Part shown: positions 49,745 through 58,196 of the stretch, piece after piece | How the letters are laid out: each line of letters opens with the position of its first letter | How positions within the stretch are numbered: the stretch's first letter is position 1 | Assembly: GCA_019186945.1 (NCBI GenBank) | Contig: JABAQJ010000017.1 | Location: 62,001-126,000 of the forward strand | DNA: 64,000 nucleotides | Direction of reading: 5' to 3' | From: Gemmatimonadaceae bacterium | GTDB taxonomy: Bacteria > Gemmatimonadota > Gemmatimonadetes > Gemmatimonadales > Gemmatimonadaceae | Notes under the pieces: generated by a model | The model's input: the letters and a program-made list of their open reading frames with translations, nothing else | Told to the model about the DNA's origin: nothing | Database searches by the model: none | Position numbers and translations under genes: made by a program

Positions 49745-50953
49745 GTGATACGACTCGGTTCGTTCGACCCTGCGGTGTCCCCGGCCGCGCGCGAGGAATA
49801 CCTGAGGCGCGTCGAGGAAGCAACGCGCGTACGCATTTCGGACCTCGCTGACGGAAGCGACCGCATTGCGCTCGTCCCTCTGCAGACAGATGCACAACAA
49901 CCGATGTCAGTTACCGACATCCAGCAGGGGCTGGCGGCGGCGGGTTTCTTTCCCAGCGGAGCCATCGATGGTATCTGCGGCTACCGCACGCTCTCTGCCA
50001 TGCGCCTGTTCCAGGAGTATGTCCGTACGGTCGAGGGTCTGCCGATGATTCCCGACGGACGATTCGGCGCTACGTCGCAGCAACAACTGAGGCGCTGGAT
50101 TTCTGCTCGCCTGACGACACGATGGGAGCCGACCATCCGGGCATGGCGCACCGGACCGTCGGGCGCCGGCGAATACGCGGACTGGCTGAACTTGCTGGAC
50201 CGGGTGAAACAGCGATATCTCGCCAGCCCCAACAGGATGCTGCAATTGGTTTCGGCATTCACCAGAGCGTCGGACACTCGCGACGTCACGCGCTGGGATT
50301 TCTCCCCTGATGCCATCCATCTGATCGGCGTACGTCGACAGGAAGCGTCAGGAAAGTTCGACGACATCTTCGTTCTGTTGATCAAGGGCCTGGTATTCAA
50401 GTTCCAGGGTTCCACCGAGCCAGGATCATCCACGAATCCGGCGGGCGTCCCGTACCTGGTACAGGGACAACATGACTACCATTTCGGCTGGCACAAGAAG
50501 CAGTATCTCGCGCTTCGCCCGCTGCATCTGGACCGAGGCGTACTGGTAGTCCGCTCTGGGGATCTGCGACTGGACGAAGCCGACCTGGACAATGGTCTGG
50601 AGGCGAACGCATCGATCAACGTACATTGGGGCGGCAAGGGGAGGACGTTCGATGTGAAGTCCTGGTCCGAGGGCTGCCAGGTGATAAATGGATCGGCGTA
50701 TGTCGACGACGAGGATGCGCTCATCGACTGCTCCACATTCGCCGCAGCCAACAACGGCGAACTGGCGGCGAACCCGTCGCGCACGCGCGGTGCGTACAAC
50801 GTCCTGCTGGATCTGGTAACGGCCATGTCAGGCGATATGTCGAGCAATGCGGTGCGTTACACGCTGCTGGTGGAGTCCGACCTCGATCTCGCCCCTTCCC
50901 TGAAGCAGCGTCTCATCGACGCGCGTGCCAGGGCGGTCGCCATTCTCGCCTGA
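49745..50953 (+). CDS. Peptidoglycan-binding protein with YkuD-like C-terminal domain
   Basis: A 402-residue protein. A peptidoglycan-binding helix bundle lies at about residues 54-118: VTDIQQGLAAAGFFPSGAID, GYRTLSAMRLFQEYV, DGRFGATSQQQL. The second half has INVHWGGKGRTFDVKSWSEG then CQVI, an H-x(15-20)-S-x-GC pattern like the L,D-transpeptidase YkuD active site. No signal peptide is seen. GTG 49745 is supported by AGGAAG 5 bases upstream. It may be a cell-wall cross-linking or lytic enzyme, perhaps from a phage-like or secretion-like source, but no such neighbours are present. 27 bases separate it from the next gene. Confidence 0.78.
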   Translation: MIRLGSFDPAVSPAAREEYLRRVEEATRVRISDLADGSDRIALVPLQTDAQQPMSVTDIQQGLAAAGFFPSGAIDGICGYRTLSAMRLFQEYVRTVEGLPMIPDGRFGATSQQQLRRWISARLTTRWEPTIRAWRTGPSGAGEYADWLNLLDRVKQRYLASPNRMLQLVSAFTRASDTRDVTRWDFSPDAIHLIGVRRQEASGKFDDIFVLLIKGLVFKFQGSTEPGSSTNPAGVPYLVQGQHDYHFGWHKKQYLALRPLHLDRGVLVVRSGDLRLDEADLDNGLEANASINVHWGGKGRTFDVKSWSEGCQVINGSAYVDDEDALIDCSTFAAANNGELAANPSRTRGAYNVLLDLVTAMSGDMSSNAVRYTLLVESDLDLAPSLKQRLIDARARAVAILA

Positions 50954-50979
50954 CGCGCGTTCTACCGAGGTATCGTCCC

Positions 50980-51582
50980 GTGCCCCTGACGACCGCGATC
51001 CTCCTGTTCGACGATGTGGAGGTGCTCGACTTCGCCGGCCCGTTCGAGGTATTCTCTGTGTGCGGCCGGCGTCACAAGTTCGAGCCGTTTACGGTCATTA
51101 CGGTGGCCGAGCGAGCGCGGCCGGTGATCGCGAGGAACGGATTGAGCATCAACCCCGCGCACTCGTTCGCCGACTGCCCGGCGCTAGACATTCTCGTTGT
51201 GCCTGGCGGATACGGCACCCGGCGCGAGATGCACAGTCCGGTCATGCTCGAATGGGTCGCGGCACAAGGCCGGACCGTGCAGTTCCTTCTCTCGGTCTGT
51301 ACGGGCGCTCTGATTCTCGGCGCTGCCGGATTACTGGACGGCCTGGCGGCCACCACTCACCACCTGGCGTATGGCGAACTGCGCGCCGTGGCGGGCAAGA
51401 CGGACGTGCGCGAAAACGCCCGCATCGTCGACAACGGACGCGTGATCCTCTCGTCCGGAGTGAGCGCCGGAATCGACATGGCCCTGCATGCGGTCTCGCG
51501 GATCCTCAGCCCGGAAATGGCCCGCGAGACCGCTCGCTACATGGAATACGAAGGGAACTGGACGGATCGATCCCGCGCGTAG
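50980..51582 (+). CDS. DJ-1/PfpI family protein
   Basis: A 200-residue glutamine-amidotransferase-fold protein. It begins VPLTTAILLFDDVEVLDFAG with the conserved acidic residue, has LDILVVPGGYGTRRE, and the nucleophile elbow FLLSVCTGALILG with the family cysteine, then GVSAGIDMALHAV. It resembles the sensor half of PfpI/AraC-type regulators but has no helix-turn-helix. Members act as chaperones, glyoxalases or isocyanide hydratases. GTG 50980 is supported by GAGG 9 bases upstream. Its stop (TAG) directly abuts the stop of the convergent BNR/VPS10-like gene, sharing TAGCTA. Confidence 0.9.
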   Translation: MPLTTAILLFDDVEVLDFAGPFEVFSVCGRRHKFEPFTVITVAERARPVIARNGLSINPAHSFADCPALDILVVPGGYGTRREMHSPVMLEWVAAQGRTVQFLLSVCTGALILGAAGLLDGLAATTHHLAYGELRAVAGKTDVRENARIVDNGRVILSSGVSAGIDMALHAVSRILSPEMARETARYMEYEGNWTDRSRA

Positions 51583-54500
51583 CTACGAAATCGTCTTCTT
51601 CGGGACGACGACGCCGGGAACGCCCTTCTCCTTCAGCAGCGCATTGAATCGTTCGATGTCGTTCATCAACGCGTCGAGTCTGGCGCGGATCTGCGTCCAC
51701 TGCGCCTCCACCTCGACCGCGCGGCTCGTCATTCCCTGCGTCGGTGCAGCATCGCTGTTGTCGATGGCGCTTTGCAGGTAGGCGAACTGCGCGCTGATAC
51801 CGTTCCGGAAATTGATGATGTCCTGCCCGTTCCTGGATTTAGCCTGCGCCATGCTCTCGTCGACCGTGTCGGCGCGCGCTGCCAGACTCTGACCCATCGT
51901 TACCAGCTGCGCCCCATCGACGACGCCCTTGGCGCGATCGGCAGCATCCTTCACCTGGTCACGAACGTTGCGCAGGTCCAGCACGCTTTGATGAATCTCG
52001 TTCATGCGCTGCCAGATCGACTTTGCCGCCGCGACGGCGCGTTCACGATCCGCATTCGACACGTCGACGCGTGGATCGCCAACGACGGTAACCTGCTCGG
52101 AGAGCGTGCGTCCATCCGCCAACAGGCGCACCGTGTATTGTCCCGGTGCCACACGGTAGCCGATCACCGGGTCCGGCAAGAAAAGGCCCGGTACCGTGAC
52201 GGGCGGCATGCTGCGAAGGTCCCATGCGAACGAGTTCATTCCTTTGCGTCCGGGCAGCGTTCCCGAGGCGGTTCCACCGCCGAAGGGTCTGCCGCCTCCG
52301 GCGGCGCTGCGGTTCGGATCGGGCTTGCTGCTGTAGGTGCGCACGATGTTGCCGGCAGCGTCGACGATCTCCAGCTTCACCTCACGAGTGGAGTCAGCCG
52401 GCTGCGTCAACACGTACCGGATGTTCGCGCCGGGTACGGGATTCCGCCCCGCTCCGTTGCCGCTGCCAGCATCCCAGTCGATGCGTAACGCCTGACGCGG
52501 CTTGAACAGGAAGGGACCGGTCGCCACGCGCGCCTGGGCCATCTGACGCAGTGGCGTGACGTCGTCCATGATCCAGAAGGCGCGCCCCTCTGTCGAAATT
52601 GCCAGATCGTCGTGATGAACCTTGAGGTCCGTCACGGGCACGTGCGGCAGGTTCCTCTGCAACGACTGCCAGTTACCGCCATCGTCGAAGGAGACGTAGA
52701 CGCCGCGTTCGGTCCCGGCATAAAGCAGTCCCTTGAGAACGTTGTCTTCCCGGATCACGCGAGTCGCTTCCACGGTCGGTATCCCGGTCGTGATTCTGGT
52801 CCACGTCTGCCCGAAATCGGTCGTCCTGAACAGGTATGGCTGGTCGTCGTTCCACTTGTACCGCATCATCGCGATGTAGGCCGTCCCCGCGTCGAAATGC
52901 GATGGATCTATCGCATTGACGATTGCATCGTTGGGTCCGTTCTTCGGCGTCACGTTTACCCACGTCTTCCCGTCGTCTCGCGTGAGTTGCACGTTGCCGT
53001 CGTCAGTGCCAACCCAGATGACCCCGCGTTGTACCGGCGATTCGCTCACCGCGAATATCGTCCCGTAGATCTCGCCGCCAGCGCCTTCGTTCGTGATCGG
53101 AAAGCCGCCGACTCCCTGCCTCGACTTGTCGTTCCGGGTCAGATCCGGACTGATGACGGTCCACGTGAACCCTCGATCGTTGGAGCGGAAGACGACGTTG
53201 GCCGCGTGATAGATCGTGCTTCCGTCGTGCGGCGACCCCATGACGGGCGAGTTCCAGTTGAAGCGGTACTTCATCTGATCGCTCGGCTCAGCAAGACCTA
53301 ACGCAGGCCATGACTGCACGTTCCTCCGCATCCCTGTCACCCGGTCGTATTCCTCTATGATCCCCTGATAGCAGTTTGCATACGTGAAGCGCGGATTCTT
53401 CGGGTCGAAGGTGACATGGGCGCTCTCGCAGCCGCCATGGATCTCCCAGTCCTTGTCGCCAATCTCGAACGAGCCGAATACGCGGCTCTTGATCGCCACC
53501 GATGTGTTGTCCTGCTGGCCACCGTACACGAAGTAGTCGGGCGCGTCGTCGGCGCTGATGCGGTAGATCTGCGCCGTTGGCTGGTTGTTCTGCGTGGACC
53601 ACGACTTGCCGCCGTTGAGCGTGATCGACCCACCCCCATCGTTCGCGTTCGCCATCACCAGCGGATTGGCCGGATTGATCCACAACCAGTGGTTGTCCCC
53701 GTGCGTGGCTGGCAACACCTGAAACGTTCGACCGCCGTCGATCGACTTCCAGATCGGCGCGTTCATCACGTAGACGACGTCGGCATTCGTCGGATCGGCA
53801 AACACGTTCATGTAGTACCAGGAACGCGCGCGGATGTCCGTAGTTTCCACCAGCCGACGCCAGGTTGCACCTGCATCGTCCGAGCGGAAGAAACCGCCGT
53901 CGGCGGCCTCGATTATCGCGAAGACACGATCCGGATTGGCTGGCGACACGGCCACGCCGATCTTCCCCATCAACGCTGGCAAACCGTTCGTCAGGCGATT
54001 CCACGTCTCGCCACCGTCGGTCGACTTCCATATCCCGCTGTTCGGCCCGCCCGAGCGCACCTGCCAAGGCACACGCTGGTGCTCCCAGAACGCCGCGTAC
54101 AGCACGCGCGGATTCGCAGGATCCATGCTGAGCGCGCTGACCCCGGCTTTGGGATCGACGAACAGCACGCGGCGAAACGTACGACCTCCATCGGTCGACT
54201 TGTAGACGCCACGATCCTCGGTCGGCGCCCAGCGACTCCCTTGCGCCCCGACATAGACGATGTCGCTATTCCTTGGGTGGACGACGACGGCGGAGATCTG
54301 CTTTGTCGCCTCCAGCCCCAGATGCGACCACGTTCGGCCAGCGTCGGTCGACTTGTAGACGCCGTCGCCGTGCGACGACGCAACGCCACGCACCGGATGC
54401 TCGCCCATACCGACGTATATCACGTTCGGATCGTCGTCAGCTACCGCGATCGCCCCAACGCTGCCTGTCCTGAAATACTTGTCGGTTATGTTGCGCCAAT

Positions 54501-54798
54501 TGAGTCCCGCATCGTCGGTCTTCCACACACCACCGCCAGTCGTGCCCATGTAGAACGTCAGAGGTTGCGACGGAACCCCGGCGATCGCGACCGCACGTCC
54601 GCCACGGAACGGGCCGATGGAGCGCCATTCGAGCGCCTGCAGTAGAGACGAGTCGACAGCGGGCGCCGCGATCGGCGCCTGAGCGACGGTCTGAGGCGCG
54701 GTACGCGGGCGCTGGCCGCGCACCTCGATCGGAACACTGAGCACGATCGCCGCGAGCGACGCGGCAACAAGGCGGGGAAAACGATGAAGTCGCAGCAT
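51583..54798 (-). CDS. Secreted BNR/VPS10-like beta-propeller protein
   Basis: A 1071-residue protein. The signal peptide is MLRLHRFPRLVAASLAAIVL, ending near RGQ. The propeller shows many BNR/sortilin Asp-box strands: TGGGVWKTDDAGLNW, GVYKSTDAGRTWSHLG, GIWKSTDGGETWNRL, VFRSNDRGFTWTV, RTTDFGQTWTRI. A C-terminal beta domain (GLFLPDPVIGYRVAPGQYTV) and a helical tail follow. Such exoproteins are often labelled glycosyl hydrolase, but catalytic residues are not evident here. It has a shorter relative at 58197 with the same plan. Start and signal are clear; its promoter lies in 54799-54928 beside the M20 gene. Confidence 0.9.
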   Translation of the reverse strand: MLRLHRFPRLVAASLAAIVLSVPIEVRGQRPRTAPQTVAQAPIAAPAVDSSLLQALEWRSIGPFRGGRAVAIAGVPSQPLTFYMGTTGGGVWKTDDAGLNWRNITDKYFRTGSVGAIAVADDDPNVIYVGMGEHPVRGVASSHGDGVYKSTDAGRTWSHLGLEATKQISAVVVHPRNSDIVYVGAQGSRWAPTEDRGVYKSTDGGRTFRRVLFVDPKAGVSALSMDPANPRVLYAAFWEHQRVPWQVRSGGPNSGIWKSTDGGETWNRLTNGLPALMGKIGVAVSPANPDRVFAIIEAADGGFFRSDDAGATWRRLVETTDIRARSWYYMNVFADPTNADVVYVMNAPIWKSIDGGRTFQVLPATHGDNHWLWINPANPLVMANANDGGGSITLNGGKSWSTQNNQPTAQIYRISADDAPDYFVYGGQQDNTSVAIKSRVFGSFEIGDKDWEIHGGCESAHVTFDPKNPRFTYANCYQGIIEEYDRVTGMRRNVQSWPALGLAEPSDQMKYRFNWNSPVMGSPHDGSTIYHAANVVFRSNDRGFTWTVISPDLTRNDKSRQGVGGFPITNEGAGGEIYGTIFAVSESPVQRGVIWVGTDDGNVQLTRDDGKTWVNVTPKNGPNDAIVNAIDPSHFDAGTAYIAMMRYKWNDDQPYLFRTTDFGQTWTRITTGIPTVEATRVIREDNVLKGLLYAGTERGVYVSFDDGGNWQSLQRNLPHVPVTDLKVHHDDLAISTEGRAFWIMDDVTPLRQMAQARVATGPFLFKPRQALRIDWDAGSGNGAGRNPVPGANIRYVLTQPADSTREVKLEIVDAAGNIVRTYSSKPDPNRSAAGGGRPFGGGTASGTLPGRKGMNSFAWDLRSMPPVTVPGLFLPDPVIGYRVAPGQYTVRLLADGRTLSEQVTVVGDPRVDVSNADRERAVAAAKSIWQRMNEIHQSVLDLRNVRDQVKDAADRAKGVVDGAQLVTMGQSLAARADTVDESMAQAKSRNGQDIINFRNGISAQFAYLQSAIDNSDAAPTQGMTSRAVEVEAQWTQIRARLDALMNDIERFNALLKEKGVPGVVVPKKTIS

Positions 54799-54928
54799 GG
54801 GTCGTGGGATAACTGAAGGGCGCCGCCGCGCTGGAGTAGCGGGACGTCGAGAAACTACTGCCGCCGAGACAAGCGCGGAACGCGTGGTATGGCTGGTAAT
54901 CGCCGTACCGAGGTTCGGTGCAATCCGG

Positions 54929-56215
54929 TTACTGAACGACCCGGCTGGTTGCGGCGGTGCCGTCGCTGAGGGCGACCGCAAGCAACAGGACCATCTTCGC
55001 TGCCGGCAACGCACTCGGCCAGTACGCCCATTCGGAGAGCGTGTGCTGGTTCCCTCCAACCGACCGGCCGATCGAGATGGACGGAATCCCGCGCACCACG
55101 CCCATGTTCGCGTCCGTCGAGCCGGTCGCGACAGCGTCTTTCCCGGAAGGACCGATGTCGATACCCAGGAAGTTGTGAACGTCGATTGCCGTCTGGACGA
55201 TCGGGTGTGAACGAGCGTTGGTAAGCATCGCTTCGGTACCCCCGGCCCTGTTGTGCTGCACGATCTCCTTCCTCGTCTCCACGCCTTCCTGCCTCGCTGC
55301 GGCCACCACGACGCGGTCAATCTCGCCATCCAGCGAGTCGAGCAAGGCCGGATTCGGCGAGCGGAGATCCATGGTGAAGTACAGTTCCTGCGGGATGCCG
55401 TTGAAGATCGCGCCGCCGTGCACCTGCCCCACGTTGGCGACAGCGCCGTTAGGCAGCGGCGGGAAACGCAACGCGTATACTTGTCCGATTGCATCCGCCA
55501 GCGCCTTCACCGGGGTTGGCTTGCCACGCGATGTCACGGTGTGCGATCCCGGGCCCGTAAAGAAGTACCTGGTCCAGTAGATGCCGAGCGCCCCGTAGTT
55601 GATCGGTCCCAGCCCACCGTCCATCGCGACGAGGATGTCTGGCTTCGGGTTGTGCTCCAGCCAGTAGTCCATGCCGCGCAAGCCGAGTTCCTCCTGGGTC
55701 GTGCCTATGAACACGAAGTTGGCGGCGGTCTTGATGGCGGCCGCGCGCATGGCCCGAATGACGGCGAGCATGTTCGCGACGCTGGCGCTGTTATCGAAGA
55801 TCCCCGGCGCTCGAAGAGTGTCGCCATCGCGCCGCACCGTGAGGTCTGTCGCTGGCGGATGAACGATGTCGATGTGGGCGGCGAAGACTATCGTCGGCCC
55901 GGGGCGTCGTTCCTTGAGGCGCCCGACCACGTTCCCGATCGAATCGACGGTTACCGACATCCCTTCCGCCTCCATCATTCGTCGCAAGTAGACGCCGCGC
56001 TCCTGCTCGTGTTCGGACTTTCCCGGCATTTCGGCAATGCGAATCCACTCTTCGACCTGCTTCGGGAAATTGCGTTCGAGATACGTCAGCGCCGACTTGA
56101 CGTCCGGACGTTCGGCAAGTGCGGGCGACCACAGCGTAGGGTACGACCGCTGAGCGCCCAGCATGCCGAACGGGGAGACGACGAGTAGAAGGAAGCAGAA
56201 GATGCGTGCGGACAT
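54929..56215 (-). CDS. Secreted M20 family metallopeptidase
   Basis: A 428-residue protein with signal MSARIFCFLLLVVSPFGMLG ending AQ. The M20 metal site is visible: VFAAHIDIVHPP (first histidine), APGIFDNSASVANML (bridging aspartate), TTQEELGLRGM (catalytic Glu pair), VAMDGG, and NQHTLSEWAYW with the last histidine. It should trim peptides or dipeptides in the periplasm, beside the S9 enzyme. ATG 56215 marks the signal peptide start; the GTG 56263 extension is not needed. The gene downstream on the same strand is the BNR/VPS10-like protein, 130 bp away. The upstream frame is a decayed gene. Confidence 0.93.
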   Translation of the reverse strand: MSARIFCFLLLVVSPFGMLGAQRSYPTLWSPALAERPDVKSALTYLERNFPKQVEEWIRIAEMPGKSEHEQERGVYLRRMMEAEGMSVTVDSIGNVVGRLKERRPGPTIVFAAHIDIVHPPATDLTVRRDGDTLRAPGIFDNSASVANMLAVIRAMRAAAIKTAANFVFIGTTQEELGLRGMDYWLEHNPKPDILVAMDGGLGPINYGALGIYWTRYFFTGPGSHTVTSRGKPTPVKALADAIGQVYALRFPPLPNGAVANVGQVHGGAIFNGIPQELYFTMDLRSPNPALLDSLDGEIDRVVVAAARQEGVETRKEIVQHNRAGGTEAMLTNARSHPIVQTAIDVHNFLGIDIGPSGKDAVATGSTDANMGVVRGIPSISIGRSVGGNQHTLSEWAYWPSALPAAKMVLLLAVALSDGTAATSRVVQ

Positions 56216-56428
56216 CGGAGTCTCGCGATCCAGGGTTCCCAAATATCGACGTCGGTCGACCACGGCGCGATGCGCGTGTCGTCGAATGCAACCCGGCGCG
56301 CGTGAACGACGTGTCGTTCATGCTCCGTCTTCCGGCTATCTCGTGGCCTCGCTCGCCTGGAACGACGCGTACGGTGGCGCTCACTGGGACGCTTCTGTGA
56401 GCCTTCACAGTCGCCTGAACGCTGACGG

Positions 56429-56755
56429 TTAGCACTTCGTCAGGAAAGGAGCCCAAGTCGCCGCAAGGCGGATCTGGCGGACAGGTGACACCGCCGTCGC
56501 GAACGACGATTGTCTTGAACGCCGCAATCGATCCCCGAAACGCACGTGTGGCGCGAGATCTCGCTCGAGCATGACCGTTGCGCCGAGTCCTTTGCCGGCT
56601 CCACCCTGATCGTTGGCCTGATAGACGCCCATTCCTAACCCTGCCAGTACGCGCACTTCCGAGTGCATGTGCTGCGCAGCAGCTGACCGTGCGCCTGCCA
56701 GAAAAAGCGCGATGACCGAGACGGCCCAAACGACGGCGACGGACTGGGTCCGCAT
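56429..56755 (-). pseudogene. Frameshifted outer-membrane protein remnant
   Basis: The minus-strand frame from ATG 56755 reads MRTQSVAVVWAVSVIALFLA with a signal peptide to AAAQ, then SEVRVLAGLGMGVYQANDQG, which looks like a beta-barrel outer-membrane protein. After HVRF (near 56536) coding character moves to another frame, RGSIAAFKTIVVRDGGVTCP, and the first frame soon stops at 56429. A single base lost at the GGGG run would explain it. The second frame has no stop before the M20 gene, so the original 3' end also seems lost. A sequencing error is an alternative. Confidence 0.65.
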
Positions 56756-56926
56756 CGTGCTACCAGAACCCGAGCGGTGGTCCCCGATAGGGGAGCCAGT
56801 CGAATACACGCAAGTGAAGGGTTGCTCGCATGGGGCCGAACCAGCACGTGGCGGCAGCAGGCCAGACGCAACAAAGTCGATCGACACCCGAGCAGATTCG
56901 CCAGGCGCTTAGCCAGGACATTTCGC

Positions 56927-57880
56927 CTACTTCTTGGCCATCAGCGTCTTCTTCACCCATCCCTCGCCGCTCGAACCCTGGACCTTCAGGAAACCATCGG
57001 ATTCCTCGCCCAGGAAAACAACTTCGTCCGTCTTCTTCAGCATCGACACGACCTTGGCGGCATCATTCGCCTCGGCCAAGAGCTTCACGTTATCGATCTT
57101 GGGGGCGAGGACCGTACCCTCCGCGAACGTCGCCCCAGCCTTGGTGTCCGCACCGGAAAGCCCGGTCGCCTTGAACTTGTCCGCACGGCCCATCAGTTCC
57201 GGATCCGCCTTGATGGCAGTGACGATGTTGTTGAAGTTATCGAGGTATGACGCGGCGATGACCTTCCCTTCGGCCGTGTTGGTGTATCCGCCAACCGCAC
57301 CAACCGCGCCGCCGGCCCAGCCTAACGCGCCGAGTGCGAAGTCGGTTTTCTTCGCCTTCCCTTCAGCCGCGGCAACCTGAATCGTCGTCCGCGCATCCGC
57401 GATCAACATGGAGGTCTGCGCTTCCTTGAACTTCAGACCTCCGGCGATAGCCGCAAGGCCGGAACGGCGACCAAGGAGACCGCCGACCGCCCCGCCAACG
57501 CCACCGGCGTTCGGATTGCTGATGACGACGGCAGGCGTCAGGATGAAATCAGCGGCCTTCATCTGCCCACCGCCCATGTTCTCGTCCTGTTGCAGCTCCC
57601 CGGCCTTCGCCAGCTCGCGTTCCTGCTTGATGTTGTTCATCGCCTGGCCTCGTTCCACAACCAGGAAACACTTCGACTGCTGCACCATCATGCGGATCAG
57701 ACCCGTCGGCGACCCGAGCTGATAGCGCTGCAGGGCGATGAGATACTCGTTCTGTGGCTCGACGACGGCGAGGGTGCCGATCGGCTTGTCACACTTCTGC
57801 AGCTGGTCCTTCGTATCCTGCGCGCCCGCCGACGTTGCGACGAGGCCAAGCGCAGCGATTGCTACCCGGTACGTGCTCAT
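56927..57880 (-). CDS. CsgG-like secreted protein with C-terminal SH3-like domain
   Basis: A 317-residue protein starting MSTYRVAIAALGLVATSAGA, a signal peptide. The middle part resembles CsgG/curli-assembly and GNA1162-like domains: GTLAVVEPQN, FLVVERGQAMNNIKQERELA, ADFILTPAVVISNPNAGG, a glycine-rich stretch, then SMLIADARTTIQVAAAEG. The last 70 residues (PKIDNVKLLAEANDAAKVVS ... SSGEGWVKKTLMAKK) are a bacterial SH3 domain that binds cell wall. It lacks the lipobox of CsgG. It could be part of an outer-membrane pore or envelope-stress device. ATG 57880 has GGAG upstream; GTG 57895 is the alternative. Confidence 0.85.
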   Translation of the reverse strand: MSTYRVAIAALGLVATSAGAQDTKDQLQKCDKPIGTLAVVEPQNEYLIALQRYQLGSPTGLIRMMVQQSKCFLVVERGQAMNNIKQERELAKAGELQQDENMGGGQMKAADFILTPAVVISNPNAGGVGGAVGGLLGRRSGLAAIAGGLKFKEAQTSMLIADARTTIQVAAAEGKAKKTDFALGALGWAGGAVGAVGGYTNTAEGKVIAASYLDNFNNIVTAIKADPELMGRADKFKATGLSGADTKAGATFAEGTVLAPKIDNVKLLAEANDAAKVVSMLKKTDEVVFLGEESDGFLKVQGSSGEGWVKKTLMAKK

Positions 57881-57956
57881 TCCTGTCATCTCCACAAGTT
57901 GAACGGGCTGCGCCCGTAAGATCCATGTTGCACGGGGACGCGCTACAGCTACGGGA

Positions 57957-57994
57957 AACCAGATGCTTCGTCAAGAACCAGATGCTTCGTCAAG
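57957..57994. repeat. Tandem 19-bp duplication in a divergent promoter region
   Basis: AACCAGATGCTTCGTCAAG occurs twice without a gap. It sits in the 316-bp gap (57881-58196) between the divergent CsgG-like and BNR/VPS10-like genes, which otherwise holds no gene. The copy number may vary between strains, and promoter spacing on either side would change with it. Confidence 0.8.
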
Positions 57995-58196
57995 AACGAA
58001 AGCCCGCAGACAATATGCGCGGAATGCGAGCGAAAACCGTCACCCGGACAGTTCCCAGCCCAGACCAGCAAGACGAATGCCGATCTGCTGCGCGCTCGCT
58101 CGCGAAGGCGGCGCCCGTTCGCTAACATCGTGTTCACCACATGCCGCGGTACTCTCCCTCGAGTGTTCGCTTCCTCGCAAGCAAGGAGCTGTTCGG

